Source: Edolisoma coerulescens (Eukaryota > Chordata > Aves > Passeriformes > Campephagidae). Taken from it: a stretch of 64,000 bases of DNA. The position numbers and the translations under genes were made by a program. Positions 38,601-52,100 of this stretch are shown piece after piece. Numbering within the stretch: position 1 is the first letter of the stretch; every line of letters starts with the position of its first letter. The stretch spans positions 158,820-222,819 of the forward strand of contig VWZW01002467.1 in assembly GCA_013397115.1 (NCBI GenBank), written 5' to 3'. Under the pieces are notes generated by a model. It was not told the origin of the DNA and made no database searches. It saw nothing but the letters and a program-made list of their open reading frames with translations.

Positions 38601-41600
38601 TTAAAGACCAAGCAGCTGTTTTATTACAATATTAAATTTACATTTTAAAAAGAAATATTCTGATTTATTATTCAGTTGTGATAATCTTATTGAAGTGACA
38701 TGAAATTCATGACAATGGGCTTTCTTCTTCCTCAGTCACCGCAGGCAATCTTAGATCTGTGCAGGATCCCACACCCAGAGCAGCACCAGTCTGGGAAGAC
38801 AAACCCCAGACACCAGATTTTAACTGGAATCTTAATTTTCCCCAGAAAACGTGGGGGTTTGGGTCTGGGACTGGGCTGGATCCTTTGGTTCAGCCCCAAA
38901 AGACCCACCCAAACTTGTGCCAACAGAGAGAGGACATCAGCGTACACCACCTTTACCCCACAGTCCCCAGGAATGACCTCCGAACAACTGGGAGCAGGTT
39001 GAATTTACATTTTACTTCAAAAAAAAAAGAGGAAGTACATACATGAGGGGGGAATGGGGTGAACAGTAATTATCTGAAACCAGGTTTCCACCATTCTGAC
39101 CCCCAGCTCCCAGCGGCGCTGGGACCAGCGGGGGCTCCAGGCTGACACGCTCGGTTTTACAGCATGACCGGGACCGGGATCACGGAAACCCTTCGGAAGC
39201 CGAGGCCGGGTGGAAGCAGTGAGATCGTACATGGGGTGAGTGTGTCGTACACAGCTTCTGGTTTAAATGACGTAACGCACCAGCAGGAGGGAGGAGGAGT
39301 AGTTAACAGTTACTAACACTAGAATAATCAAATTTGTATGTTATACATATACAGCAACTAACTGCTTTACAAAAAAAGCAAAATAATACAATATATTGTC
39401 ACATGTATTTACAGTGTAGTAAATATACTTTTCTGTCAAATTTTACACAAAAACTATTTACAAGTGAATATACTGCATAAAAAAAAAGGTGGGACCAACA
39501 CTCTGAGTGACTGTCTGTGGTTTGTTGCAGAACAATAGGACGTGCTTTGTGACAGCGGAAAAAATTAACCTTAGAATGAAACAGAAAAAGCCCTAAAACC
39601 TACAACCCGGGTCAGAGCCAGCCCCGGCAGGCGCCGGGGGCTCAGCCCACGAGACTCAGTGAAATGTTCCCTGTCCTGGGAAACCTCATGCACGGTAAAG
39701 CAGAAACATCGGCATCATTACAGGTAGATTATGCACTATTCAAATACTACTGAGTTATCTTTAAGTCAGGGAAAATACAAACACAAACAGAATGTTAATT
39801 GTCTTTACAGTACTGAGCTGTGGTCAGTGCGGGGCGGGGAACGGGCTCTGAGCCAGCGGGGGTCACACGCTCCCCGGGAGGGCGTTACATGGTCCACGTG
39901 TTCCAATCGGATTTTTCTGAATTTTAGGTTTTCAAGTCAGAGCACTGGGACTCCGGGGCTGCAGCTCCAGCCCTGCAGCAGAGCCTGGAGCAGCAGAGCC
40001 TGGAGCAGCAGCCACTGCCAGCAGCCCGTGGGCTGCCCGGAGCACAGCGGCACTGGGGACCCTGGGATGGGGCTCCCGCGTGTCAGGTCAGGGCTCACAC
40101 CCACACTGTCACCAGCAACAACCTGCTGGGCACCAGAGAACAGAGCAGCAGGTGGAGAAAGGATGGAGCAGCCCGGGATGGGAGCGGCGCTCCCAGGGAT
40201 GGAATGGGCAGGATGAAGAGTGCTCAAACAGGGAAAGAACAAAGGAAGGAGGATGTGAGAAAGAAAAAGAGGCAAAGCCCAGCAGCGGCTGCTCGAGGGA
40301 GCGGGAGAGCGATGCAGTGACAGTAAGGCACTCAACAACTAATTACTGATGGGAGTTTAATCATTACACAAAGGCCATGGTTCCCTGGGAGCCAAGCACG
40401 AGCTTCCCGAGCACCAGTACTAGGAGACAACGTTCCTGTGTATTGGGGCGCACACGATCCCAAATTAGACCTTGGCCATCAGCAGTCCTTACACCCCAAT
40501 TCACCCCCGTTACCTGCCACAGGTGTCTGACACCCCTGCTCTGCCAGGGCCCAGGCCCTCTCACTGAACGTCTCATTCAGGGAAAACTCCAACCAACTCC
40601 CTCCTTCCAGGAAAGATAAATTCAGTTTTGTCCACTGACTTTACGAAGAAACCAGTTTTTTCAGCTGGGACTGAGAGCCTGGAGTAGTTCTCACAGGGAA
40701 GGTGACTTTCATCCCTGTCCCCTCTGCTCTCACATCTCTGTGCTGCAGAGAACGCAGCAGTTCTGATGGAGGGGCACTTCTGACATGGGCAATGCAGAAC
40801 AGAGAAGGGCTCGCTCTCTGCCCAAACAAAATCAGTCGGGCAGTTCCTCTGGAATTACTGTTCCTGTTTGCAGACCTGCTCATATGAGAAACAACTGAAA
40901 ACAGCACACCACCTTTACAAGAGATTCTTGTTTCCCTCCTACCTACAAATCCTCAGCCTTCTACAACTCCTTGTCCTCAGCAAAACGGGAAGGGCTGGAA
41001 CCAGCTCAACTGGGCACGACGCAGTGCAAACCCCAGTGACACCGGGGGTGGCTCCTCACAGTCTGAGTTGTGGGATGACAATGGTTTCTAACCTGGGGAC
41101 CCCAAAGCCAAGGCTCGAGCCCCTGCTCTGTCCCTGAGCCCAGCTCAGCCTCGTGGCCTTGCTCAGACCCCGCTCTGTGTCACCAGTGACCACGTTCCTG
41201 CCCTGGCACCTGCACCACCCGAGTGAGGGGATTTGGTTAATTGCACCAGTTCATCTTTCTAGCCTGTTTATTCCATGACTGCTAATTCTAAGTTTTTCTC
41301 TTGTTTTGGCAAACTATTTGCATATGAAGTTTGTGTTCATAGTTTTTCCAGGACTGTAAACAAATTAAAGAAATTGTTATTTTATGAATCAATACAATAA
41401 AGGTATTTTTATTTACATAAATGTTACATTGTTACTGTGTGGATACATGGGAATTATGTGCTATAGCAATAAAATTGGAACCCTTATTTGTACCATTCTC
41501 TAATAATTTAGCTGTGGAGTTTGATTTACTGAAAGCCACTAACGATTGCACTGGAGGACTGGCTTTTACCTAATGAATACACCTTTTTTTCCTTTAAAGC

Positions 41601-43031
41601 CACTGAAGGATTGTTAACTCCTACCACAGCAGAGGGATCTGAAACTGGGAAGCGGATCTGTTTCTGAGCAGGAGCTGTGTGAGCCCCCAGGGGCACAGCC
41701 CCTGCCTGGACTCAGCCCCAACTCAGACACCCCGCACGTGCCCACGGGGCACCGGCACCCACAGCGGGACCAGCACCGGCACCCATGGGGCACCAGCACC
41801 CGCGGAGTCACCAGCACCCCCAGCAGCACCGGCACCCCCAGCAGCACCGGGGCCCCCGGCAGCACTGGGACCCCTGGCAGCACCGGGACCCCCTCGGCAG
41901 CACCGGGGCCCCCGGCACCGCCTCCGCCCTCGCCCGCACAGGGGCGCGCAGGGCCCCAGGCGCCGGTGCCCGGCTGCGCCCGCAGCCCCGACAGCGACGG
42001 CTCCTCAGGTTTGTGTAACCCCGCAGGACCCCGAACGCGCCCCGGGAGGTGACCGCGCCTCCGCCAGACGTCCCTGGGATCGGACACAGTGTCAGTTAAT
42101 CTGAATTCATGTACCTTGAGCAGACGTGGCTGTTTCTGTCCCTGCCCGGGCAGCACAGAGGCAGCTTTGCCACACACTATCCCCCAGAGCCGGGAATGAA
42201 TCCATCCCATTTCCCCTCCATTCCCCACTGGATATTCTGCCAGGAGCTCTGGAAGATGCGCAGTGTTGGGAAGGGCAGAACTAAAGCGGGAGCTACAATG
42301 ACAGCCCGAGGGTCAGTTCCCAGGGATTTCCCCTGTACAACTTCCTCAGGGCAGATAAAGTACAGCAAAACAAATAAAAAAAAAAAGCTTTGGGGAAAAA
42401 AAGCCAGTTTGTCCAGTCTGGTCCATGTACAGTCCAAGTGTGTGAAGCTTGGTCTGGGGAATGAGGGACTCCTGCAGCCTCCTTTTCCTCTCCCCTTTAT
42501 TGCTAATTACCTGAAATTTATCCTAATCCACCACTTCTGTTAAGCTCCTTGTACTGCAGCTATCATGAACTTCTTCTCAGTGTGGTAAAAAAAAGTACAC
42601 AGCTAAAATCTTACAGGTTTGGATTAAAACCAGGATTAGAGAAACTTCCCCGGCTCAGGAAGCCACTACCTTGAGGAGTGCAAACAGGGTTAAGGATCAA
42701 CACTTCCCTTAGCAGGAACACCCGAGGCCAGAACAGACACACGGCGGGGCTGGGAAATGGCTTTGGATTCGGACAAGACGCGGCTTTGCAGCGCTCCAGA
42801 ACTCCAACCTCCCCCGGGGCACGCGCGTGGTTCTGGAACACGGGCTGAAGCCGAACACGGGGGAACGGAGGCGTTAACTCAGGAGTGGGTCAGGAGTTGA
42901 TCATCTGGCAACGCGGCGGGACGGGAACTGTACAGGTCAAGTGCAGCATCACACCCGGTGGAGGGCCCTTCGCGAGGGGCCGCGCGTGTCAGTCAGGTCC
43001 AAAAATAAAAAATAAAATTAAAAAGTGACAA
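38600..43031 (-). other. NF1: NF1 3' UTR (distal end uncertain)
   Basis: Noncoding sequence after the NF1 stop on the minus strand. The human NF1 3' UTR is about 3.5 kb. AT-rich unique blocks at 39300-39490 and 41280-41600 look like conserved UTR; the first agrees with my memory of the human UTR end. AATAAA signals on the minus strand occur at 42496-42501, 41408-41413, 41267-41272, 38664-38669 and 38620-38625, so several 3' ends are possible. A GC-rich minisatellite at 41745-41932 interrupts it. Confidence 0.5.
41745..41932. repeat. GC-rich minisatellite, about 15-bp unit, in NF1 3' UTR
   Basis: Imperfect tandem repetition of a unit close to CAGCACCGGCACCCC, with variants such as CAGCACCGGGGCCCC, over nearly 190 bases. 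In the NF1 sense direction it is G-rich (GGGGTGCCGGTGCTG). It is flanked by ordinary UTR-like sequence. Repeat-driven frames here encode Pro/Ala/Thr or Val/Leu/Gly repeats and are not genes. Confidence 0.85.
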
Positions 43032-43174
43032 TCACACGATCTTTTTGATGCTGTGACGCTTGAAGCTGCCGGCGCTTCGCTGCTTCTGCACCTGGCTGGC
43101 GGAGCCGTGGCGCATCCTGCCGCTGTTGGCGTGGCCGGCGGTGGGCGAGAGCTCCACGTTCTCCTTGTCGATCC
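43032..43174 (-). CDS. NF1: NF1 exon 58 (last coding exon, stop)
   Basis: It begins in the second base of a glycine codon and encodes IDKENVELSPTAGHANSGRM, then RHGSASQVQKQRSAGSFKRH, ending SIKKIV and TGA (43034-43032). The coding part is 143 nt, as in human. It is far more GC-rich than the surrounding intron and UTR. Acceptor TCCGCAG|G. The basic tail contains the phosphorylatable serines known in human neurofibromin. Confidence 0.97.
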
Positions 43175-46100
43175 CTGCGGAGACACAAGGGCCGCGCTGA
43201 GTCCCGCTGCCGGCAGCCCCCGGGCCGCCCCAGCCGCGGGGTCCCGGAGGGGGCAGGTCCCCCTGGGAGTCCGGCCCTGCCGAGCTCTGCCCACTCAGAA
43301 GCGCCGGGACGTGTTCAAAAAGAATCAAATACGGTTTGTGGCAGGTAAGGGCTGCAGAGCCGCTCGCTCCTGCCCTCCAGCCTGTGGGGCCGGCGGAGAG
43401 CAAAGGGAGAGCAAAACCAAGAAAACTTGGCTGTCCTGCTGGAAACGAAAGTGTGCTCAAGTGAGGGAAGGAGGAATAGGCAAAACAAACCATCAAATTC
43501 ACTGAGTAAAGAAACAGTTTCCTAAGGAGGGTCTTGACAGGAAACAGGCGCAGAGGAGGTGAGGCCGGGACAAGGTCCTGCAGAGCAAAACTCTGTTAAG
43601 CTTTGCTAAAGGTCTCCCATCAAACAAACCTCAGAACTGAACTGTTTTAGTGAAGAGGCCACACTGACACGACACCTCCACCCAATGCCTGGTTTAGAGC
43701 CCTCAGCAATGGCTTTGGGCACTGTCACTGCAGACCCAAAGCCCAGAGCTGGGCTCAGTGCAGACGTGCTCCCGATCCGTTGGTGCCCTTTATGCTGACG
43801 CTGCTCTGAGTTACCCCCCTGCAGCAGCCTCCCCGTGTAGCTGCCACACCGTGTCTGTCTGCTGAGGATGCAAGTACAAGCAGCAGGAAAAATTAGGATG
43901 TCTGACAGCAAATACAAAGGTTAGAACGAAGTTCTGTTCCTGTAAGTGACATATCCACAATCATGTGCAAGAAATTGATTGGTGTTGGCATTAGTGAGAA
44001 CGAAGAACACCCTCCACACTCGGCACAGGGACAATGTGAGGGCTCCAGCCAGAGGCTGCACCTTCCTCTCCTTGTGTGGGCGGCAGCACAGAACCCCCAA
44101 ACTACGCTGAGGACAGGGACAACCCATGGGCATGAGCAAAAAACCCTCTTCTGCAGCTTTCTCTTCCTTCTCCACACAAGGCAGAAATGCAGAAGTGTGC
44201 AGCTCCTGATTTACTGCACCTCTGTCTGCTGCAGTTTAGTCCAAAGAACTCGTGTCTGTTTGCCCGTCTGTCCCTGCAGCCAGAGCTGAGTCCTGGAGAA
44301 CCTAAAGAGCTCACACCAAACAGTTCACTTTAGCTTCACACGTGCAGCAGAGTGATTTCCAGTATTAAGCATCCACATGTCTGTTACCAGATTTATTCTC
44401 AAGGCTGTGGGTGACTTTGCCTGCTCTACCACCAGGTATTATTGGCATCCCCCAAGAAATGCACCAGCTTAGCACTTGCTGAAGCCATTCCCGTGTCAGA
44501 AACTGCTCCTCATGCCACAGCCCGGCCCTAACGCAGCTCAAGCAGCATTTCGTGCAAATATGATGAAAGAAAAGAGTACCTGGATGAGGCAGCTGCATGA
44601 AAACTGCAGACTTAGAGCAAGGCAGAGAAGCTTCACAGACACAGAATGAAAGAAATAAACGTAAGTGAAGAATGTCAGTGAGACAGGGAAGGGGAGGGAA
44701 AGGAACAGAGATGGTGACAGACAAAACATTTATAAACAATGATCCTGCCTAGTTTCCAGATGCAAGAAATGAATTTTTCATGTATCTGCAACTTAGTATT
44801 TGTAGCCATAATTAAAAAATGCACTTGGCTGAAAAAGTTTAACTCAGTGCTACTGAACACGTGGCCTTCACACTGGTGTTTGAAATTTAATTTCCAAGCA
44901 AACAGTGCTCAGAGTGCCAGCAGTTTGTCATTTCAGAGTCACTATTAACCTGAACGAGTTCCCTACCTAGTTCCCAGCTCTGTTCGTGGAGACTCTTAAC
45001 CAGCCTTTGACAAAAGCCATCTGTTTGCACAGCACTTGGAAGGAATGTCTGATGAGCTGGATTAATTCCTTCCTCTCAGCTTGTAAAGGAAGAGGGAATG
45101 GAAAGTGGGGCAGAAGGAAGGAGGACATTTACAGAGCAAAATGCTTCTTTCCCTTGCAGAGAGCTCAATCCTGCGCCATCACCTCATCCTTGGAAACGAA
45201 CTGCTGGAGCTGCCACGGACGCTGTGTCCCAAACGGAAAGGTGCTGCCCAGGATGTCCCTCCGCACCGACAGCAAGGTCTGTTCCCAAAGAAACCCCTGC
45301 TCCCAAATCATTCCAACAGCCCTGCCTCACCCCTGCTGCTCCTCTGCACCCTGAGCAAACCATCCCAGAGCCTGTGAGCCAGGGATGCCCTGCAGGGCAG
45401 ATTCCTGCACAGAGCCAAGCCCAGCCAGCAACACCTCTGCAAAGGCCATCCCCTCAATACCAGGGGGTTTTGGCCTTCCATCAAGGTTAGAAATGAAGCA
45501 GAAATAAAAGGCTGGTGGACGTGAGTGTTCAGAACTGCAGAAGTTAAATCGTCACTGAAGAAATATCCCACAGTATAATACTTATGACAAAAAGTAAAGT
45601 ATTTCCTCAACATATGAGCCACCCACCCTTCCAAATCACTTCATGAGTCTTCATGCAGATTTCTTTGATATAAATTCTATTTTCTTCCTATATTTAATTT
45701 CCTCTGGCTTATGCTGCTGTACTGAATACCAAGTTTTACTCTTCACTCATTTTTACCCTGCAAATCTTTGCTGTTTAATTTCACCTCTGCATTCCCCTGC
45801 AATTCCCTTCTCCCATGCCAGGAGTTGAGTATTTTTATCCATTTACTGCCTCTGATGACTGTACTTTTTCTGCACACCCTTACTTCACCAAAAGCATATT
45901 TCTGGCAGTACAACAGTCTAAAGGGACCCACATGAACTCTTTTTTCCTGGAAGGCAGAGCCGGACCCCAGCGCAATGCCCGAGTGAGCACTGGCCCTGGA
46001 TCACACAGGCAACTGGAGCAGTGTCAGCCCAGACCAGTCTGCTGGGCACGGAGGGATTATTTTTCCCAACATGTGCTACACCTGGCAGTGCCCAGATCAG

Positions 46101-49100
46101 CCTTTTCTCCTAGCAAATTACCTTGATTGTATATTTATTAGTTTTCAAGCCCTCACTGCAGCACATGTTCCACATGAAGGTGCTGCTGTTCTGATGCCCT
46201 TAATGCTCTTCCCTTCAATGGAGCAACCTGGGAGACAGCTTTTGGGCTGGAAAAAATCCAGGATCTGAACCAACAGGAACAGTTTAATATTCATTTGACT
46301 CCACAATGCACCAACATTTGATACATAAACACATCCAAAGAGCCAACAAGGCTCCTAAACCAGGAAATGCCCCCATTTCCCCCACCCAGGTGGTACCAGA
46401 ACAGGCACTGACCTGGGGAGTGCTGGGAAGTGGCAAGTGAGGTCATGGAGTTGGAGAGGTTGAGGTTTGCAGTGATGCTGAGCTGGCTCTGCACCGCTGG
46501 AGGATACGGAGATGTGGGGGTCAGGAGAGATTCTTCACTGGTTTCCTCATCAATTCCAGGCAAATACGTGTCAATCAAGGCATCAAGGAACTTCACTATG
46601 AGCTCAGCATAGTCTGGGATTTGGGTTTGCTGTGAGAGATGGGGGGAAAAAAAGATTGTTCTTTCCTTTGTACTTTCCTGTCAGTTGGAGCTTTGCTCCA
46701 GAGCTCAGCCTAAAGTCCCACTGTTTTGCCTGCAAATTTTTAAGAGCATTTGACGTATCTGTAAAAACTGATTTGTGTGGCCTTGTCCAGACCAATCTAA
46801 GTGTACACACTGCAGACCAGGTGTCAGTGTGACTGCTGCAGGCCCAGGACTGAGTTTAGCCCTAGAGGTGCCCCTGACACTCTCTGCTCACTCAGAAGTG
46901 AGTGATGCTCCTTACGAGCATCTTTCCTGCAGCACCAACGTGCCCCAGAAAGGCCAAACAGTCCCCACAGAGCTCTTACCTTGGAGAAGGGGCCAGCAAA
47001 CCTCCACAGCCCGTTAAATCCAAAACCTGCAACAACAAATGGAACATCACCACAAAAACCCAGCTCTCACCTGACAGAGAACAACCAGAGAGTGTTCCCA
47101 GTACAGCACTTTTTTTAAGAAAAAGGAAAAATATTTACTCTGTAGATAAGATGTTTGGTATTGGGGTGGAGACTCCTCGTGGTACACAACACTCTGGACA
47201 ATCCCATGAATTGGATTCAACAAGTTTGGATCCTGGCACAGCGATAAAAGGGTATTGATCTTGGAATCCAATAAATTATGCCTGAAGAAAGGAGAAGTGG
47301 CTTAGTTTTTGGTCATTAAATAAAATAAACCTGCAGTTCCCAACTGACTTTAGCAACCAGCAGTTCAGGTGGGACTTTCACACCCCCAGTGATTTCAGAA
47401 CACAACTCCCAACCCTGTTCCATGAGGACTCTAATGATGTGCTCAGGTCAGTTGTGAATGCCTGCTCACCTTGACTTCTGACAGCTGGGTTTCCTTTACA
47501 CACATTCACTCCAGCAGAACTACAGCAGGTGTCTCAAGAAACACCCGAAGAGCACCTGCACTGGGCTTTAAATCAGCTTTGAAACACCCGGGGGACAAAT
47601 TAAAGTCAGCCAGCACGGACAGACTGCAGCTTGTAACCTCCACATGAGCAAGTGCCTCGTAGATGAGACCTCTAAAGAAGAGCCAGGTACAGAGTTATTG
47701 TAACCAGAACTTCAGGTACTCACACAACAGGAAAGACCTTTGGGAAGACAACACTGGCTTCTGCTAAGTACTCGTAGAGGATGCGCTGGTCGAACTCGTC
47801 CGTGGTGTATTTCACCAGCGTGGCCTGGCAGGGAAGGAGCCATTAGTTCACCTGGGTGGTTGCAGCCTTTGCTTAAAGGTTTGAAACTTTAAAGGGTTTA
47901 AGATTTCTGACTAGCAGAAAGCAGCGTTACAAAAGATTGATTTATGTCTCTATTGAGAAACAACAGAACCAGCTGGCAACAACTTGTGTTTTGGCAATAA
48001 ATGCATCTGGTCAGTTTTTTACACAACTGAGTCTTTCTGAATCGTACCTGGAGTGGGAACTGCAGTGGTGCAGCTGAAGAAAGTGCTATCATACTGCACC
48101 TCTATTACTAGTTAATGACTTTTAAACTGAACTATGTTGGGATTCCAATAAGGCTAATTTCTTCTAAACTATAATATATCAATAACCTTTTATTATACAT
48201 AATAGTTTGTCATAAAACTCAGCCAGGAAACACTCCAAGCAACACGTTTGTTTTGCTGGGAGATAAAAGGACATCAGAAAATAGCAGACAACACACAGAA
48301 GAAAGCTTACAAGAACTGTAAGCAGCAGTGCTTGAATTTTTGGGTCAGTCAGAACTTCTTCATCCAGGAGGACGTTTGACTCGGAAACGGAAACTTTCCG
48401 GAGGTGTGGGTGCTGCTGTGGTGATATTCTCTGGGTTTCTGCCAGATAAAAAAGAGCAACTCATCCAGAGCAAAATAAACCCAAAGCAAGACAGAATCAG
48501 GTTCTGCACAAGAGTCAGTCGTGTGCAAACCTCGGCGCTCACCAGCCTCGTCACAAAGGTCAAAGCAACGACTGCGCTGTAATGCAGCAGCACTGGACCA
48601 CTACATGGGATGTGTTACCAGATGGCAAACAAAAACCCCAATTTCCTCTTTGGTGAAATACAGGCCCAGGGGTGTAAGTACCAAATTCGGGGTCAGGCAG
48701 ATACAAGAGAAGAACCCTGGTCTTGCATTGCAATTGGGGGTGGGGGCACAGGAAGCAGATGGGGGAGAAGATGAAGAGAGGCATTCCAGGCATCAGCTCA
48801 CGTTCCATCTCCTGCAGGAATTTGCAGCTGGGGCTCATTAACTTATAGAAAGCCAAATGCTATTTATTTCACTGTACGCCTGTATGCAGTCCTTTAGAGC
48901 TGCCCCTGATTCTGCACCTGTAAACTGAGCAGCTCCAGTGCAGCTGCCAGAGATACGAAGGCTGCACCCTGCAGAAGCCATTGCTAAGAAAGGTGCTTCT
49001 CCCTTACCTTGGAGTAACCTTGGTAAATAAACACTGAATTTAGAAATAGTCCTTTGTATAGATATACAAAGCGTTTATAATTAGTATTATTCTTAAAATG

Positions 49101-52100
49101 TTAGTCCTGTGTCTCACCCATTTCATAATCATTTTCGGCTACTCTCCTCATTTTGGGAGGCGTTGTGATTCCAGATTCCATGTCTTGCCTTTTAGGAGCC
49201 TTTGTGTCCGATATCAAATGGTCAAAACTTTTCCTTGTACCTAAAAACAATTTATCAGGCAATTAAAAACATTAAACCTAAATCCATATTCTAACTTTTT
49301 CTGATTTTCTGGCCAAGCTACTCCCCTATCTACCATGTGTTGACAGGAATCTGGGGACCTTTTCACCATTTTCAGGGATGGGACAGAAAATACGATCACA
49401 CCATGCCGCTCTCCATCACAGCTTCCAAAGTGCTTCACAATACACAGGAGGGAGCATGCAATTAGTCAGGGGGGCATGCCATGGACTCCTGGCCCCCACA
49501 CGGAATACACATGCCAGGACGTGGTTACTGAAAAGGAAGCAGGAAAGGGCTGGAATGAAGGAAATGCCCCTCTTCTTCCACCTGTGTAACGCCAAAGGGC
49601 TCCCACAAGTTCTGCAAAGCAGCTCAGCTTGTTCCTCTGATACACAAATCGAGTGTGTTGTAAACACGATGCCATGAGTACAAACCAGATTGTTTACACA
49701 CATCTACCGTGTTCTGGGACCACTCCTCCAGCCCCAACCAGGGCACTCAATGGAGCTGCTAAACATCCACTTCCTGGGTTTGCTGGAAAGGGCTGGGAGC
49801 ACAAAACGGGCACTAGGAATCTTCAGGATCTGGAATATCTTTTTTTCTCCATTTCAACATGCACATTTTGAACATTGCTCTCACTTCCCCCCTCAGGACC
49901 AAAAGAACTGAGTCCTCTTTAACTGTCCAGTGCCCTGAAATTTGCATTTTGCAGAAACCACACTTATTCCTCTCAAGCAGGAATAAGCCCTTAAAGCCAG
50001 AACTAATACAAGAACAATTTTTCTCCAGTAACGCTTCCCAGGGTATTCTGTAGACAGACCAATAAATTAGTTATGTTAATAACCTAGAAGCTTTTTAGTG
50101 TTGGCTTGTGAAGGCTGCCCCATGTCCAAGCTCATGGATTTCCGGGTGCGAGGGCTGATCTGTCCCACTGTTGGGTAACTGGCAGCCAGGTGTCTGTCTG
50201 ACCCCTTGGGGGATGACCAGGGCTGGTTTTCCTTTAGTGTCCTGCAAGTGCAGAGAAATTCAATTAAGAAAATCTTAAAACTGTGCTATTTAGGCAGAGG
50301 TTTTTCAAGCAGCCAAACTATCCTTTCTTAAACCCATCTTTCCTACCACGTTAATCTCCCCAAAACACATATTAAGAAATAGTAATTACTCTGCTTGCAA
50401 AGATGTCTGAGCTAGTGAAAACAAACAATCTGATGTGAATGTGATGCTGAAGAGATACAAAATAAAGCAATGAAAAGAACACAAGCAAATCAGCCTATGG
50501 GGCAAGATGAAACATATTTAGTAATCAGCTACTCCAATCTCAATGCTAAAAAGAGAGATCCTGAGTGAAGTGCTCCCTGTTGAGGACACAGGCTCTCCAT
50601 TCAAATCTCCAAATCAACTTCCAGTTGATTTCCTGGCTGATCTCTCTGGCTGCACATAGGCTGTAACAAGGTGTCAAGGTTTCCCAGTGACACAGACAAG
50701 TACATGCCCTGGAGCTCTTAAAAGGACAAACAAAATGTTCTTCTAAAATATAAATGAGATTAGATCAGGTCTTGTAGAAAGATTTAGCAGAAGGTTTAAG
50801 AGCCTCCAGAGCAGTTAAGCTCTGAAAATTAAATCTGTACGAGTTCTACATCCAAATTTCTCTGTGACTCCTGATCCCAGTGTGAGGAGCAGATTGCTCA
50901 GGAGCCGTCACAGCCCACGGACTCCGTGCCACCAGTGGGGTTCAGTGCTCAGCACACCACAGCTCACTTACTAAAGGAAACAGGCTTTGCCATGTGGGTA
51001 ACTCGTCTGAAAGTGAGACAACCAACCTATAGCTAGTGTCACTGTGATGGATGGGGTAGGTATCCATGGGAACATTTTCCATTGAGACGTCTGTCAGCAG
51101 GAGAGACTTCCTGTGCTTGAGGCTGCAGCGGCTCCGCACCTCCTCAGACACCGTCAGCAGGGCTGCAGAGCCAAACAAAGGCAGGGGAAGCTTTCCACAG
51201 CAGGAATGCAGTGACCAATACAAACAAAATTACATCCATCTGCATTTTTTACGTACATCAGTGTACATTTACATCAAGACCACTGAGCTGCAATTACACC
51301 TTAGAAAACGTACAGATTAAAAGCAGGTAGTTTAAAAAGAGTTATGTTCCCCGTCCAGTTACAATGACAAGATTTACACATTTGCCCTCCCATGGTCACA
51401 ATTTCTATGTCCAGACCACCTGAAACTTGAATGCTCTCAGGCACACACCTGAATATTTACACCAAGAAACCTTCAGCCTCCCTGAAGAAGTCCCAGAGCT
51501 GCAGAGGAGGTGCTGTGCTGGCAGAGCCCTCAGTCCCCAAAAAGCCTTCCTGATGTGCCCACCCTGCCCACACTCCTGTCCACCAGTTACAAGTTTTCTT
51601 TGTGCTGGTACAATTTTAACAACCTGAAGGAATTCCACAATAATCCTCTCCTTTTCAGTCAGCCCAGAGTGGAAAGGAGGTTTGGTTCATTACCTGCCAG
51701 GTAAGCCACGCTCTGGGTGTTCACCTCGAACTTGTCACAGTTCCTGTGTTTGTTAACCAGAGCAAGGAGTGTGTGCAAAATCCTCACTGTTCTTGCTACA
51801 GTGGTAGGGGAAGGATGCCTGTACCCTGAGAAACAAAAGATTGTATTTAACTTTTCAATCCATACCTATGAAGCACCAATATTTTGAAAGCATTTATAAA
51901 TATTTTCCAGCACATCCTCAGACATTCCATCTCAAGAGTAAGAGAGCACAGTGCTACCAGAAACGGCACATTTAAGACTAATTCTTTCTGTCCCTCCCCT
52001 CAAAACTGCATCATTTCAAATGCCTGTGAATACATTATATCTGTTATCTCATAAATCAGTATTCTAAAAAAACTGGTGAGCCTGAGCACAGGCAAACAGA

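Noticed and set aside
41614..42228. 204-codon minus-strand frame rich in Val/Leu/Gly repeats, and plus-strand Pro/Ala repeats
   Set aside because: They are translations of the 15-bp minisatellite inside the NF1 3' UTR, with no family similarity.
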